Positions 35,125 to 44,152 of a stretch of DNA of 64,000 nt are shown in pieces. The stretch is from Mariprofundus ferrinatatus (GTDB lineage: Bacteria; Pseudomonadota; Zetaproteobacteria; Mariprofundales; Mariprofundaceae). The notes beneath the pieces are model-generated. The model ran no database searches. It was not told where the DNA came from and saw only the letters and a list, made by a program, of their open reading frames with translations. Made by a program: the position numbers and the translations under genes. Numbering within the stretch: position 1 is the first letter of the stretch; each line of letters starts with the position of its first letter. The DNA is taken from NCBI RefSeq assembly GCF_002795825.1, contig NZ_CP018800.1:558001-622000 (forward strand). The letters run 5' to 3'.

Positions 35125-37511
35125 TGTCTGGGTTCACTGCCTTGCAGGCATTGGTGAATGGCATCAAGTACTTCCTTTGCAGTAGCTGGCCGCTCTTCCG
35201 GCTGTTTGGAGAGCAGGCGATTGATCAGTTCGGCGACACCTTCCGGAAGTTCAGGGTTTAACTTGCGAACATCCAGGTGTGATGATTTGGCAATCTTGAA
35301 CATCAGTTTGGAGATCGATTCCGCCAGAAACGGACGTACTCCGGTGACCATTTCGTAGAGCATTACACCGAGGGAGAACAGGTCGGAGCGCCCGTCGATC
35401 TTTTTACCAGAGAGCTGTTCAGGCGACATATAGGATGGGGTTCCGAGCACAATGCCGGCTTTGGTTTTCCCCGATTCCGAAATATGGGCGATACCGAAGT
35501 CAGTCACTTTCACGCTCTTGTTTTTCAGAATCATGATGTTGGCCGGTTTGATATCCCGATGGATAACACCGTGACTGTGGGCGTACTGTAGCGCTTCTGC
35601 CACCTTGCCAACAATTTTCAGCGTCGTAGTCAGAGGCAGGGTGCTCCCTTTTTTGGTGTAACCGGTGAGATTCACGCCATCAAGATACTCCATGGCAATG
35701 TAGGCGAGGTCATGTTCGGCACCGGCGTCGAAAATAGTGACGATGTTAGGGTGGTTGAGCATGCCTGCGATCTCCGCTTCATGGAAGAATCGCTCCTTGA
35801 CCTCTTTGAGCTGGTTGGGTTCAAACTCTTTGGAGAGGGCGAGTGTTTTAATGGCAACCTGCCGGTTGATCTGAGGATCCCGGCCAAGATAGACCGTGCC
35901 CATGGCGCCTTTACCCAGTTCGCTGATGATTTCGTAACGGCCCAGGGTTGTGACTTCGCCGCTTGCCAGCAGGCTTGAGATGCCGTCGTTGGCGCCTTTT
36001 TCAGAAATGTTTTCAATGGCATTGGTGGCATTGATGATGCGCGCCTGAATATCCCGGAATTCACTGTTCTGGCTGCCCATGTGTTGATAAACGTCAATGG
36101 CCATCTGAAACTGGCGCTTACGCTCAAAGGCATTGCCCAGGTCATACAGGATTGAGAGCATCTCCTCATCAAGGGGGCATGCAAGAAATTTCGCGAATGC
36201 CTCCTCCAGCATGCCCTGGCTGAGAAAAGAGAGCCCAAGGGCCTTGTTGGTTGCATTCGGATTGCTGGCAGGGGTTGGTTTTTTCTCTTTCACGGCCAGA
36301 TATTGTCTGATACCGACAGCGATATTCCCGGCGATCAGGAGCAGAGTGGCTAGGCCGGTCTGAATCCAGATGGAAAATTCGGAGATCAGCAGGAAACCCG
36401 CCATGGTCACTGCAAGAACAAGCATCGCTGTCAGTGCCATGCCGGCAACAGGGGATACGCGGGGGAGCAGCAGGCTCAGATAGAGGCCTGCGATCAGCAG
36501 CAGCATAAACTCAAGATACGCCCCCCAGGCAGGGCGAACCACATACTCCTCTTTCAGGATGCTTTGCAGGCTATGGGCAATGAATTCGGTGCGTGACATC
36601 TGCTCCTTCAGCGGTGTTGCGAAGCTGTTGGGTTTGCCCTCTGCAGAAGAGCCGATAAGTATGATTTTGTCTTCAAACAGCGATGCCGGGGTGGTTGCAG
36701 AAAACAGCTCGGAAAGTTTGTAATGGTCGTAGCTGTCACTGCCACTGTCAGGGTGAAAAGCAGTATAAATATGGCTGCTCCGGTTGGTGATAATGTTCAG
36801 AGGGCCAAGTTCAATGTCTTTGCCAATGTTGATGCGCAAGTCACCAGACGGAATATTCATCACGCCTGCGGCGAGTGTGAGTGCTATGGAGGGATAATAT
36901 TGCCCGGCAAACTCAACGATCAGTGGCAGTGAGCGAACAGTGCCATCGGAGTCTGCAATCAGGTTGAAATGGCCGAATCCGAAGGCTCCTTCCGACAGGC
37001 TGTTGTAGGGGTGGCTGAGCAGGAAGGCGCTGTCAGGTGATGCATCGTCGCTGCTCTGGTTGATCTGCCTGATGGCTGAGCGCGTGATATAGTTTGGCAG
37101 CAGGAGGTTGCCCTGCCTTGCTTCAGAGCCAAACTCAAAATAGAGCGGAAGCAGAACATTGCCGGCAAGGCGTACATTCTCAGCCAGCGGGTCAAGTTGT
37201 GTTTCGTCTGGCTGGACGCCAGAGGCGGGTTCGGATTCGCTGTATAGCATATCCAGTGCGATCAGCTTGGCACCTGCATCAGACAGCTTCTCTATTGCGG
37301 TTGCAACAGAAGCCTGGCTTTGCTGGCCATCAACTTCGATAAGCGTGATGCGACTGTCCGCCTGGAGTGTATTTGCGCGCAAAGAGATGTCGTAGAGGAG
37401 GTGGTCGATGCTTTTTAAAGAGGGAATTTGAAGGCTGAATGCAATCAGGGCCAGCAGTGTGGCGATGGTGCCGATTAACCGTTGCGATTTCCAGATGGCA
37501 CCAATGTTCAA
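35121..37511 (-). CDS. CHASE2-domain transmembrane Ser/Thr protein kinase
   Basis: A 796-residue membrane sensor kinase. One N-terminal helix (about 12-28) leads to a periplasmic CHASE2 domain (to about 325), then three helices (about 330-400), a TPR-like segment (about 420-490) and a C-terminal Hanks-type kinase from about residue 525. Kinase motifs are GKGAMGTVYLG, VAIKTL, HRDIKPANIMI, DFGIAH and GTPSYMSPEQLSGKKIDGRS. It probably senses an envelope or small-molecule signal. The start is a TTG with a GAGGGG ribosome-binding site. Confidence 0.93.
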   Translation of the reverse strand: MNIGAIWKSQRLIGTIATLLALIAFSLQIPSLKSIDHLLYDISLRANTLQADSRITLIEVDGQQSQASVATAIEKLSDAGAKLIALDMLYSESEPASGVQPDETQLDPLAENVRLAGNVLLPLYFEFGSEARQGNLLLPNYITRSAIRQINQSSDDASPDSAFLLSHPYNSLSEGAFGFGHFNLIADSDGTVRSLPLIVEFAGQYYPSIALTLAAGVMNIPSGDLRINIGKDIELGPLNIITNRSSHIYTAFHPDSGSDSYDHYKLSELFSATTPASLFEDKIILIGSSAEGKPNSFATPLKEQMSRTEFIAHSLQSILKEEYVVRPAWGAYLEFMLLLIAGLYLSLLLPRVSPVAGMALTAMLVLAVTMAGFLLISEFSIWIQTGLATLLLIAGNIAVGIRQYLAVKEKKPTPASNPNATNKALGLSFLSQGMLEEAFAKFLACPLDEEMLSILYDLGNAFERKRQFQMAIDVYQHMGSQNSEFRDIQARIINATNAIENISEKGANDGISSLLASGEVTTLGRYEIISELGKGAMGTVYLGRDPQINRQVAIKTLALSKEFEPNQLKEVKERFFHEAEIAGMLNHPNIVTIFDAGAEHDLAYIAMEYLDGVNLTGYTKKGSTLPLTTTLKIVGKVAEALQYAHSHGVIHRDIKPANIMILKNKSVKVTDFGIAHISESGKTKAGIVLGTPSYMSPEQLSGKKIDGRSDLFSLGVMLYEMVTGVRPFLAESISKLMFKIAKSSHLDVRKLNPELPEGVAELINRLLSKQPEERPATAKEVLDAIHQCLQGSEPRQ

Positions 37512-37627
37512 AAGCTTATTCCCCTCGACTGAAGCAATGCAGAGCTATCAGGTATATTGGCAACAACGACGAGTTGATGCAATAGCAGAGCGTTTCAACA
37601 GGGTGGAATTGGAACGCCGAAAGGCTG

Positions 37628-37656
37628 TTGACAGGGAAGGTGTCGCTCACTACGGT
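37628..37656 (+). promoter_or_regulatory. Promoter for tRNA-Asn
   Basis: A consensus TTGACA (37628-37633) is followed after 17 nt by TACGGT (37651-37656), 14 bases before the mature tRNA. The -10 is poor but the position and the GC-rich discriminator (TCGCGC) fit a stable-RNA promoter. Confidence 0.55.
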
Positions 37657-37669
37657 TCGCGCACTTTTT

Positions 37670-37745
37670 TCCCCGATAGTTCAGTTGGTAGAACGGTGGA
37701 CTGTTAATCCATATGTCGCAGGTTCGAGTCCTGCTCGGGGAGCCA
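37670..37745 (+). tRNA. tRNA-Asn (anticodon GTT)
   Basis: A complete 76-nt tRNA. The acceptor stem TCCCCGA (37670-37676) pairs with TCGGGGA (37735-37741), followed by the discriminator G and an encoded CCA. The anticodon loop CTGTTAATC carries GTT, and the T-arm GGTTCGAGTCC is standard. The sequence closely resembles E. coli tRNA-Asn. Confidence 0.97.
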
Positions 37746-37765
37746 GTTTATGGATTTCAGAAAAG

Positions 37766-37789
37766 GGCGCCCTCGAGGCGCCTTTTTTT
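37766..37789 (+). terminator. Rho-independent terminator after tRNA-Asn
   Basis: GGCGCC (37766-37771), loop CTCGA, GGCGCC (37777-37782), then seven T. Preceding A residues make it partly symmetrical, but no minus-strand gene needs it. Confidence 0.88.
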
Positions 37790-37863
37790 GTGCCCAAGAC
37801 TCTCAATCATCCCCATTAACAAGATGTTCGGCAGGATCGGTCGACATATATGGCTACCTAGCC

Positions 37864-37891
37864 TTGCATCTAGGAAATAGTGTGCTATAAA
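37864..37891 (+). promoter_or_regulatory. Candidate promoter P1 upstream of the exopolysaccharide operon
   Basis: TTGCAT (37864-37869), 16-nt spacer, TATAAA (37886-37891), with GTGTGC before the -10. The motif GTGTGCTATAA is repeated exactly at P2, 131 bp downstream. The 469 nt from 37746 to 38214 contain no gene I can support. Confidence 0.5.
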
Positions 37892-37978
37892 AATCTTCAT
37901 GTGCGCGCTTTTCAGGATGAGGGGTGATGATGGTCAAGCCGGAATGCTTGCTATAACAATAAATTACACAGTTGCTGT

Positions 37979-37996
37979 AAGGTGATAAGTCACCTT
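37979..37996. promoter_or_regulatory. Palindromic operator candidate overlapping P2
   Basis: AAGGTGA-TAAG-TCACCTT, perfect 7-bp arms with a 4-nt centre, whose last two bases are the first two of the P2 -35 element. A bound regulator would therefore control P2. The protein is unknown. Confidence 0.5.
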
Positions 37997-38022
37997 GCGC
38001 TCGGGTAAAAGTGTGCTATAAG
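37995..38022 (+). promoter_or_regulatory. Candidate promoter P2
   Basis: TTGCGC (37995-38000), 16-nt spacer, TATAAG (38017-38022), preceded by the same GTGTGC as P1. Confidence 0.5.
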
Positions 38023-38122
38023 AACTTGAACTGGGTTGGTAGGGGCAAGGTTTGACGCTTGAGAAGAGAGACGGGCTTTGCCGGTGAGTGCTTTTGACGC
38101 AGGGAATATATATCGGATTTTC

Positions 38123-38151
38123 TTGCGGGTGAAAAAATACGCGTCTATAGT
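38123..38151 (+). promoter_or_regulatory. Candidate promoter P3, best match, nearest to the operon
   Basis: TTGCGG (38123-38128), 17-nt spacer, TATAGT (38146-38151). This is the strongest sigma70-like match in the region and would give a leader of about 55 nt before the GTG at 38215, AT-rich near its end. Confidence 0.6.
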
Positions 38152-38214
38152 CGGCGCGGGATTTGGGTTTATTAAATTATATTAATGTTTCATTATATAG
38201 GTGGGGGAATAACA

Positions 38215-40569
38215 GTGATAAATAATATATATCATTTCATGACGAAGTTTGCATTTCTGGCGCTAGCGGTTTTGCTGCTTGGTGCGCAGGCGGAAGCCAG
38301 GATTGGTGACAACCTGAAAATTGCCGGTACGTCGGCGACGGTTTACTCAGGGCCAAACGTATCGTCTACTAAAGTTTTGACTGCTGACGGTAAAATGAAG
38401 CTGATCGAGATGGAGCGGCAGGCAGGCTGGGTTCTTGTTACCGTGCGTCCATCCGGCGTGCAGGGCTGGGTTCGCGAAAAAGAGCTCAGGATTGCAAGCA
38501 GCCAGAGCGAGGTGGCATCCTCTCCTGCTTCGGCGCGCAAGGCGCTGAATGCGCTCGGTCCGGTTCGTACTATTACGCTGGATGACATGGGCTTTAAGAA
38601 GGGTCATATTTTCCGTGGTTCGCAGAGTGGTCATTCACAGGACTTCTATTTTGAAACCCCAATGGATTCCAGTGTCAGGGGCGGCGTTTTCCGTATCTCC
38701 TACCGTGCATCAAACATGCTGCACTCCCTCTCCAATATCAGGGTTTTTGCCAACGATGTCCCCCTGGCGCAGGCAAATGCCATATCGGACGGGCTGGTTC
38801 ATGAGATGGCAATTGTGCTGCCAGGTTCCATGTTCCGCGACGGCATGGTGAAAATCAGTGTCGAGTCCGGCACCTTGGTTGATGAGAATCGCTGTCTCGA
38901 TATTCGTTCCGGTGGTGGCTTCCTCCATATCCTGCCGAGCTCTGCTCTGGATATCACCTACAGCTCGATCGACCGTTCGATCCGTGATGCATGGCGCATG
39001 CTGCCCCACAAGGTCACTGTAACCCTTCCTGCCGGCAAGCTGGAGGCTTCTCAGTTCGCCGCAGCCATGTCAGTGATGGAGTTGCTGGCCAATTCCGGTC
39101 GTGAGGTGATGATCAAGCGCATGCCTGAAATGGGTGATGTGGTGATTGCCCAGAAGGGTGAAATCGTTTCCGTGCTGAATCAGCGCGGTAAGCAGCTGAC
39201 CAAGGGCTTTGTCGAGCTTAAGAGTAACGACGTGTTCCAGACCCCCGCAGACAACATTAACCTGATCAAATCAGGCAACAGTGTCTCCGTTGCAGTTTCG
39301 GAGCCTTATGATGTTCAACCCCTTTATCTTGTTGATGAGCGTTGGGAGCTGCTGACCGCAGGCCGCCACTACGACATCAACAGGCCTGATCGCTTCTACT
39401 CTCTGAGGGCTCTGCCTAAAGATTCGGGCAGTGATCACTTCTCTCTGCCGCTCTATCAGCTGGACACTTCTCCGCATTACGTGGCAACCGAGACTGTATG
39501 GGCGACCACCCTTTCTCCGCGTGATCTGCCATCGGGAACCCGTCTGGATATGCTCAGCCTGAGCATCATTGCACCCGTTCGCTGGGAGGCTGATCCTACC
39601 TATGAGCTCTATGCATTCCTGAATGATGTACTGGTGTTCTCAAAGCGCCTTGAGAATGACGGTCTGAAGCATAATTACTCTGTGCCGCTGCCGGTTGAAT
39701 ATCAGCAGCAGTACAACAACCTGCGCTTTGTTGTGCAGCATGATGTGGTTTCAGGCGACTGCTACGGCATTATGCCTACCGACTTCGTTCAGATTACTCC
39801 GGACACCTCGATCATTGTTAAGAAGACTGATGAAGAGCCGAAGAAGTTCTCCGGTCTTTCACAGTACTTCTCGTCCGGTTTCGATATGTTCATTGCTGAT
39901 AAATACCTGAGTAACCCTGAGAATGCACTCTACCTGATTTCCCGTGTAGCAGCTGATCTCCCGATCGTGATGGATTACTCAAAAATCCGTTTCCTGAAAG
40001 AGAGTGATCAGCTGGATCCGAACGGGCCATTTGTCGCATTCGGCAATTTCAACCAGGAGGGCCTCAATGCACCGCTTCGCACGGATCAGGGCAAGGTCGA
40101 GATCAGGGACAGGGATGGTCAGTCATTCTTCAGTGTAAATGCGCTGCCGAATATCACTATCGCTGAAATTGTGGGAGACTCATCCGGCCACGGCCTGCTG
40201 GTGATCCCGTCCGATCAGATCATGCACGACTTCAGCAAGAAGCTGCGCCTGATCGAAGGCGATGTAGCATTCATCGATACGCACGGTGTGCTGCTTAACG
40301 TTGACAGCAAACAGCCAACGCTGGCTGAGGTCTACTATCCGGATACGAAGGATTGGTTCGCAGTGCTTGGCGAGTACCGTTTCTGGCTGCTCGGCCTGCT
40401 CTGGTTCCTGCTCAGTCTGGCTATCGTCTACGTATTCCGTATGACTCGCCGCCAGCAGGTGGAAGACCACGATGTTGAGATGCCGACCTCTGATGATCTG
40501 CACTCACAGCGGGCACACCACACCAATATCAACATTGAGGATGATGACCTTCCAAGCTCAAGTAAGTGA
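38215..40569 (+). CDS. BcsB-like exopolysaccharide synthase periplasmic subunit with SH3b domain
   Basis: A 784-residue envelope protein. A signal peptide (FAFLALAVLLLGAQAEA) is followed by a bacterial SH3 domain (about 28-92, ending VQGWVREKEL), a long BcsB-like beta-rich region with GHSQDFYFETPMDS and LDIRSGGGFLHILP, and a single C-terminal helix (about 722-742) with a basic cytoplasmic tail. BcsB guides cellulose through the periplasm and holds the synthase; the same role with the GT2 encoded next is inferred. The SH3b part is not normal for BcsB and may contact peptidoglycan. The GTG at 38215 follows GTGGGGGAA; ATG codons at 38185 and 38239 are alternatives. Confidence 0.8.
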   Translation: MINNIYHFMTKFAFLALAVLLLGAQAEARIGDNLKIAGTSATVYSGPNVSSTKVLTADGKMKLIEMERQAGWVLVTVRPSGVQGWVREKELRIASSQSEVASSPASARKALNALGPVRTITLDDMGFKKGHIFRGSQSGHSQDFYFETPMDSSVRGGVFRISYRASNMLHSLSNIRVFANDVPLAQANAISDGLVHEMAIVLPGSMFRDGMVKISVESGTLVDENRCLDIRSGGGFLHILPSSALDITYSSIDRSIRDAWRMLPHKVTVTLPAGKLEASQFAAAMSVMELLANSGREVMIKRMPEMGDVVIAQKGEIVSVLNQRGKQLTKGFVELKSNDVFQTPADNINLIKSGNSVSVAVSEPYDVQPLYLVDERWELLTAGRHYDINRPDRFYSLRALPKDSGSDHFSLPLYQLDTSPHYVATETVWATTLSPRDLPSGTRLDMLSLSIIAPVRWEADPTYELYAFLNDVLVFSKRLENDGLKHNYSVPLPVEYQQQYNNLRFVVQHDVVSGDCYGIMPTDFVQITPDTSIIVKKTDEEPKKFSGLSQYFSSGFDMFIADKYLSNPENALYLISRVAADLPIVMDYSKIRFLKESDQLDPNGPFVAFGNFNQEGLNAPLRTDQGKVEIRDRDGQSFFSVNALPNITIAEIVGDSSGHGLLVIPSDQIMHDFSKKLRLIEGDVAFIDTHGVLLNVDSKQPTLAEVYYPDTKDWFAVLGEYRFWLLGLLWFLLSLAIVYVFRMTRRQQVEDHDVEMPTSDDLHSQRAHHTNINIEDDDLPSSSK

Positions 40570-40583
40570 ATTGAAGGGCTGTC

Positions 40584-42656
40584 ATGACTCAGATGGAGAA
40601 ACCACAACCTCGTAGGATTGGTGACTGCTTACTTGAAAAGAAGCTGATCACCGATGAGCAGCTGGCCGAAGCCCTTGCGATGCAGCAAGGGCAAGGCCTG
40701 CGCCTTGGAGAGGTGATTCTGGCAAAGGGCTGGATCACCGCTTCAGAGCTTTACGATGCATTGACCGACCACTTCAGAAAGGGGCGCATTGGCGATCTGC
40801 TGGTGGAGAGAGGGCTGTTAACTCACGAGCAGCTTGAAGAAGCGATTGGCATGCAGAAGAAGTGGGGAACCAGGGTAGGTGATATTATCCTGTCCAAGGC
40901 TTGGGTGCGCCCCTTCCTCTTCTATCAGGTTCTGGCTGAGCATTTTGACAAGCCGTTCGTCAACCTCATTGATAATGCGCCGGATCTGTCACTTATCGAC
41001 ACCAAGCATTATCACATCTATTCGGAGAAGCTGTTTATTCCGTGGCGGAAGGAGCATGGCCTGACCAAGGTTGCTGTTGCCGATCTGGATGCCGAGGTGA
41101 TGAGTGAGATCGAGAAGGTGGTCGATGGCCCTGTCGATTTTGTTGTAACCTCCAAGTTCGACATTGTCTGGACACTGCAGAAATATGGAAATGAGTTTTT
41201 CAGTGAGAAATCAGTTCATGAGTTAAGAAGGGATCAGCCGCAGTACTCAGCCAGTACGGTATTTACTGACAGACAGCTGCTTTTTGTCGGCATCCTTATG
41301 ACACTGACTATGCTTTCTCTTGCGATCTGGCCGATCGGCACGCTGATCGCGATCAATGCGTTTATTACCGTGTTTCTGATCCTGAACTTCGGGCTGCGTG
41401 TACTCTTTACCTGGGTTGGTGGTGACAGGCGTTTTGATAACTATATTACCGATGCGGAGGTAGAGGCACTCAACGATGCCGAGCTTCCTACCTACACAGT
41501 GCTTGTGCCGATGTACAAGGAGTCCGAATCGCTGCCGCATCTTGCGGAAGCGCTGAGGAATCTTGATTACCCGCTCTCCAAGCTTGATATCAAGATTATC
41601 CTCGAAGAGGATGATGAAGAGACAATTCAGACTGCAAAGGATCTTGCTCTGGAGGGAATCTTTGAAATTATCAGGGTTCCTGACTCCTTGCCGAAAACAA
41701 AACCAAAGGCGTGCAACTATGCGCTGAATTTCTCACGAGGTGAGTTGGTTACCATTTATGACGGTGAGGATGCTCCTGAGGCTGATCAGCTCAAAAAGGT
41801 GGTTCTGGCATTCAGAAAGTCTTCATCGAATACGGCAGTAATCCAGGCAAGGCTCAACTACTTCAACGTGACAGAGAACTGGCTGACGCGCATGTTTACC
41901 ATGGAGTATTCGCTCTGGTTTGATTTCTATCTGCCCGCACTTGATGCGCTGAAGATCCCGATCCCTCTCGGGGGAACCTCCAACCACTTTAAAATGAAGG
42001 TGCTAAGAGAGCTGCAGGGTTGGGATCCGTACAATGTGACAGAGGATTGTGACCTTGGGGTTCGCCTGACTCAGCGTGAGTACCGTGTGGGTGTTGTGAA
42101 CTCCACGACCTACGAAGAGGCCAATAATGATCTTCACAACTGGATTCGTCAGCGCTCACGCTGGCTGAAAGGGTATATGCAGACCTACCTGGTACATATG
42201 CGTAATCCTATCCATTTTTACAGGACGCTTGGCCATGTCGGCTTCTGGGGTTTCCAGTTCTTTATCGGCGGCACCATTGTCAGTGCCCTGGTCATGCCGA
42301 TTCTGCTGTTGGTATTCTTCTCCTGGCTGGTTTCCCAGACAGTTCTGTTCGATCAGATTTATCCTGCTGCCCTGCTTTATATCAATTTGATAAATCTTCT
42401 GGTGGGTAATGGATTTCTGGTTTATCTCTTCATGCTTAGCGGATTCAAGCGCCACTACTATGCGCTGATGCCCTGGGCCATGACGGTTCCGGTCTACTGG
42501 ATCATGATGTCTTGGGCTGGATTTAAGGGTCTGTGGCAGTTGATCTTCAACCCGTTTTACTGGGAGAAGACACACCATGGCCTGACCAGCTTTGCGACCA
42601 CCAGTGATGTGGGTGAGCACACGATGCAAGCGGAGAAAAAGGGGGCTAATAAATGA
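40584..42656 (+). CDS. GT2 polymer synthase with two N-terminal MshEN-type domains
   Basis: A 690-residue membrane glycosyltransferase. Residues 11-63 and 68-120 each form a pair of 24-residue MshEN/GspE-N motifs separated by five residues (RIGDCLLE..., RLGEVILA..., RIGDLLVE..., RVGDIILS...). MshEN domains bind c-di-GMP in pilus and secretion ATPases. Two helices (about 229-275) precede a processive-type GT2 domain (about 300-530) with LEEDDEE, YDGEDAPE, TEDCDLG and the QxxRW-like RQRSRWLKG. Several helices follow. There is no PilZ domain. It is probably the catalytic subunit making the polymer that the BcsB-like protein receives. A GAAGGG site precedes the ATG. Confidence 0.85.
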   Translation: MTQMEKPQPRRIGDCLLEKKLITDEQLAEALAMQQGQGLRLGEVILAKGWITASELYDALTDHFRKGRIGDLLVERGLLTHEQLEEAIGMQKKWGTRVGDIILSKAWVRPFLFYQVLAEHFDKPFVNLIDNAPDLSLIDTKHYHIYSEKLFIPWRKEHGLTKVAVADLDAEVMSEIEKVVDGPVDFVVTSKFDIVWTLQKYGNEFFSEKSVHELRRDQPQYSASTVFTDRQLLFVGILMTLTMLSLAIWPIGTLIAINAFITVFLILNFGLRVLFTWVGGDRRFDNYITDAEVEALNDAELPTYTVLVPMYKESESLPHLAEALRNLDYPLSKLDIKIILEEDDEETIQTAKDLALEGIFEIIRVPDSLPKTKPKACNYALNFSRGELVTIYDGEDAPEADQLKKVVLAFRKSSSNTAVIQARLNYFNVTENWLTRMFTMEYSLWFDFYLPALDALKIPIPLGGTSNHFKMKVLRELQGWDPYNVTEDCDLGVRLTQREYRVGVVNSTTYEEANNDLHNWIRQRSRWLKGYMQTYLVHMRNPIHFYRTLGHVGFWGFQFFIGGTIVSALVMPILLLVFFSWLVSQTVLFDQIYPAALLYINLINLLVGNGFLVYLFMLSGFKRHYYALMPWAMTVPVYWIMMSWAGFKGLWQLIFNPFYWEKTHHGLTSFATTSDVGEHTMQAEKKGANK

Positions 42657-44152
42657 AGGCCTTTCTGATGCATCAGCGAAACAGGGATAACGTCATTATT
42701 GTTGTTATGTCGGTAATCGCCCTCTCTGCTTTGACCGCATGGCTGCTTTCGCATGGCTTCATGTTTGACGGTGCCTCCCATCGCTGGGCAAAGGTGCTGG
42801 GTGTGTTGGGGTCTGAGGATGTTCGCCTCGAAAATCTGAGCATGCTCTACCCGCATCTGCCGCTTTATGCACTGGTGCCGTTTTACTATCTGCCCGGTAC
42901 AGGCTATGGCGCTGTCCCCTATTTTGTGTCGGTTCTGTTTGCCGGTGGGTTAATCGGACTCTTCCTCTGGCATATGCGCCACCTTGATGTGGTTGCCTAC
43001 AAGCGGCTGCTGATCGTGTTCCTTCTGGTTGTCCACCCGGCATTCCTCTGGGGTGCGACGAACGGAAGTCAGCTGGCCATGAGCATGCTGATGTTCTATC
43101 TGCTCTACCATGCATGTCAGAACATGATTGCAGAGCATGATGTGCACGCCTACATCTCCCTCAGTATCATTCTTGCAGTATTCTTCTTCGTGGATGGTTC
43201 CGCAGTATTCCTCTTCGTGGCTCTGCTGCCGATGCTGGCCGTTGTGGCTCCGAGAAGGCTGCTGATGGCATCGCCTGCGAGTATCTACTTTATTCTGTCG
43301 GTACCATTCTTCTTCTCTGTGCTGGCCTGGGCCTGGTTGAACTGGATCTTTGAATCTGACTTCCTCTACTTTGTTCAGGATCCGGAATCAACCTATCTGG
43401 GTGGATACATGGAGATGTTCAAGTACCCCTGGCTGGTCGATTTCGGCGGCGAGTTTTTCCAGGCGCTGATTGCAGCAACCGGCTATATGCTGGTGGCCTA
43501 TCCGATCATTATCTACTTCCTGTTCAGTACCTGGGACGAGGGGCTTCGATTCAGGGCGAGCTTCGTACTTTTTGTCCACCCGCTGCTGGCCATTGCGCTG
43601 GCAACCGATCAGTACTACCTGAGTCATCCGATGGAGATTCTGGTGTTGATCAACGCCAGTATTCTGGCAGAGATCACCTTCCTGGATATGGCGCGAAAGC
43701 GTGTCTACTGGAGTGTTATCTCCTTCCTCGTAGTGAGTCTTGTCGGTGGCTGGTGGATATTTATGGAGTCTGCCGACCCGAACATGAACCGGTGGGTTGA
43801 TTCGTTCAGAACAGAGCGTGTGATGATTGCTGACGAAGACGGATCGCTGAAGCTTGGACGCTGGTTAAACGAGAACCGCCGGGTAACCCTGATAGATGAG
43901 AGAAGCGGTTATAAAGCGATGGTGGCGCGAGGCGATGCCGAGGGGCTATACCTCTCCTTCACGAGTAAATTCAAGATTGCGCTGAACCACGAGTTTCCCG
44001 ATGTTGATCAGATTGTGGTTCCGGACCCGGACAGCGAAACCGGCAAAAAGGATAAGATTAGTCAGCGATACCCTCTGTTGTACAAAGAGGGAATGAAGGG
44101 CTACAGGCTGGTATACAAAGATAATATCTGGCGTGTCTACAGGAAGGTTTGA
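42653..44152 (+). CDS. Polytopic membrane protein of unknown function in exopolysaccharide operon
   Basis: A 499-residue inner-membrane protein with about ten hydrophobic segments over residues 15-370 and a soluble C-terminal part of about 130 residues. The layout, with an early periplasmic loop and a C-terminal periplasmic domain, recalls GT-C-type or PMT-like enzymes, but I see no decisive motif, so no reaction is assigned. It overlaps the synthase gene by four bases and the next gene by one, so it is surely part of the same operon. It may help polymerise, modify or translocate the glycan. Confidence 0.7.
   Translation: MKAFLMHQRNRDNVIIVVMSVIALSALTAWLLSHGFMFDGASHRWAKVLGVLGSEDVRLENLSMLYPHLPLYALVPFYYLPGTGYGAVPYFVSVLFAGGLIGLFLWHMRHLDVVAYKRLLIVFLLVVHPAFLWGATNGSQLAMSMLMFYLLYHACQNMIAEHDVHAYISLSIILAVFFFVDGSAVFLFVALLPMLAVVAPRRLLMASPASIYFILSVPFFFSVLAWAWLNWIFESDFLYFVQDPESTYLGGYMEMFKYPWLVDFGGEFFQALIAATGYMLVAYPIIIYFLFSTWDEGLRFRASFVLFVHPLLAIALATDQYYLSHPMEILVLINASILAEITFLDMARKRVYWSVISFLVVSLVGGWWIFMESADPNMNRWVDSFRTERVMIADEDGSLKLGRWLNENRRVTLIDERSGYKAMVARGDAEGLYLSFTSKFKIALNHEFPDVDQIVVPDPDSETGKKDKISQRYPLLYKEGMKGYRLVYKDNIWRVYRKV

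Noticed and set aside
37459-37707. Plus-strand reading frame over the start of the kinase gene and into tRNA-Asn
   Set aside because: It runs into the tRNA and has no ribosome-binding site or protein similarity.
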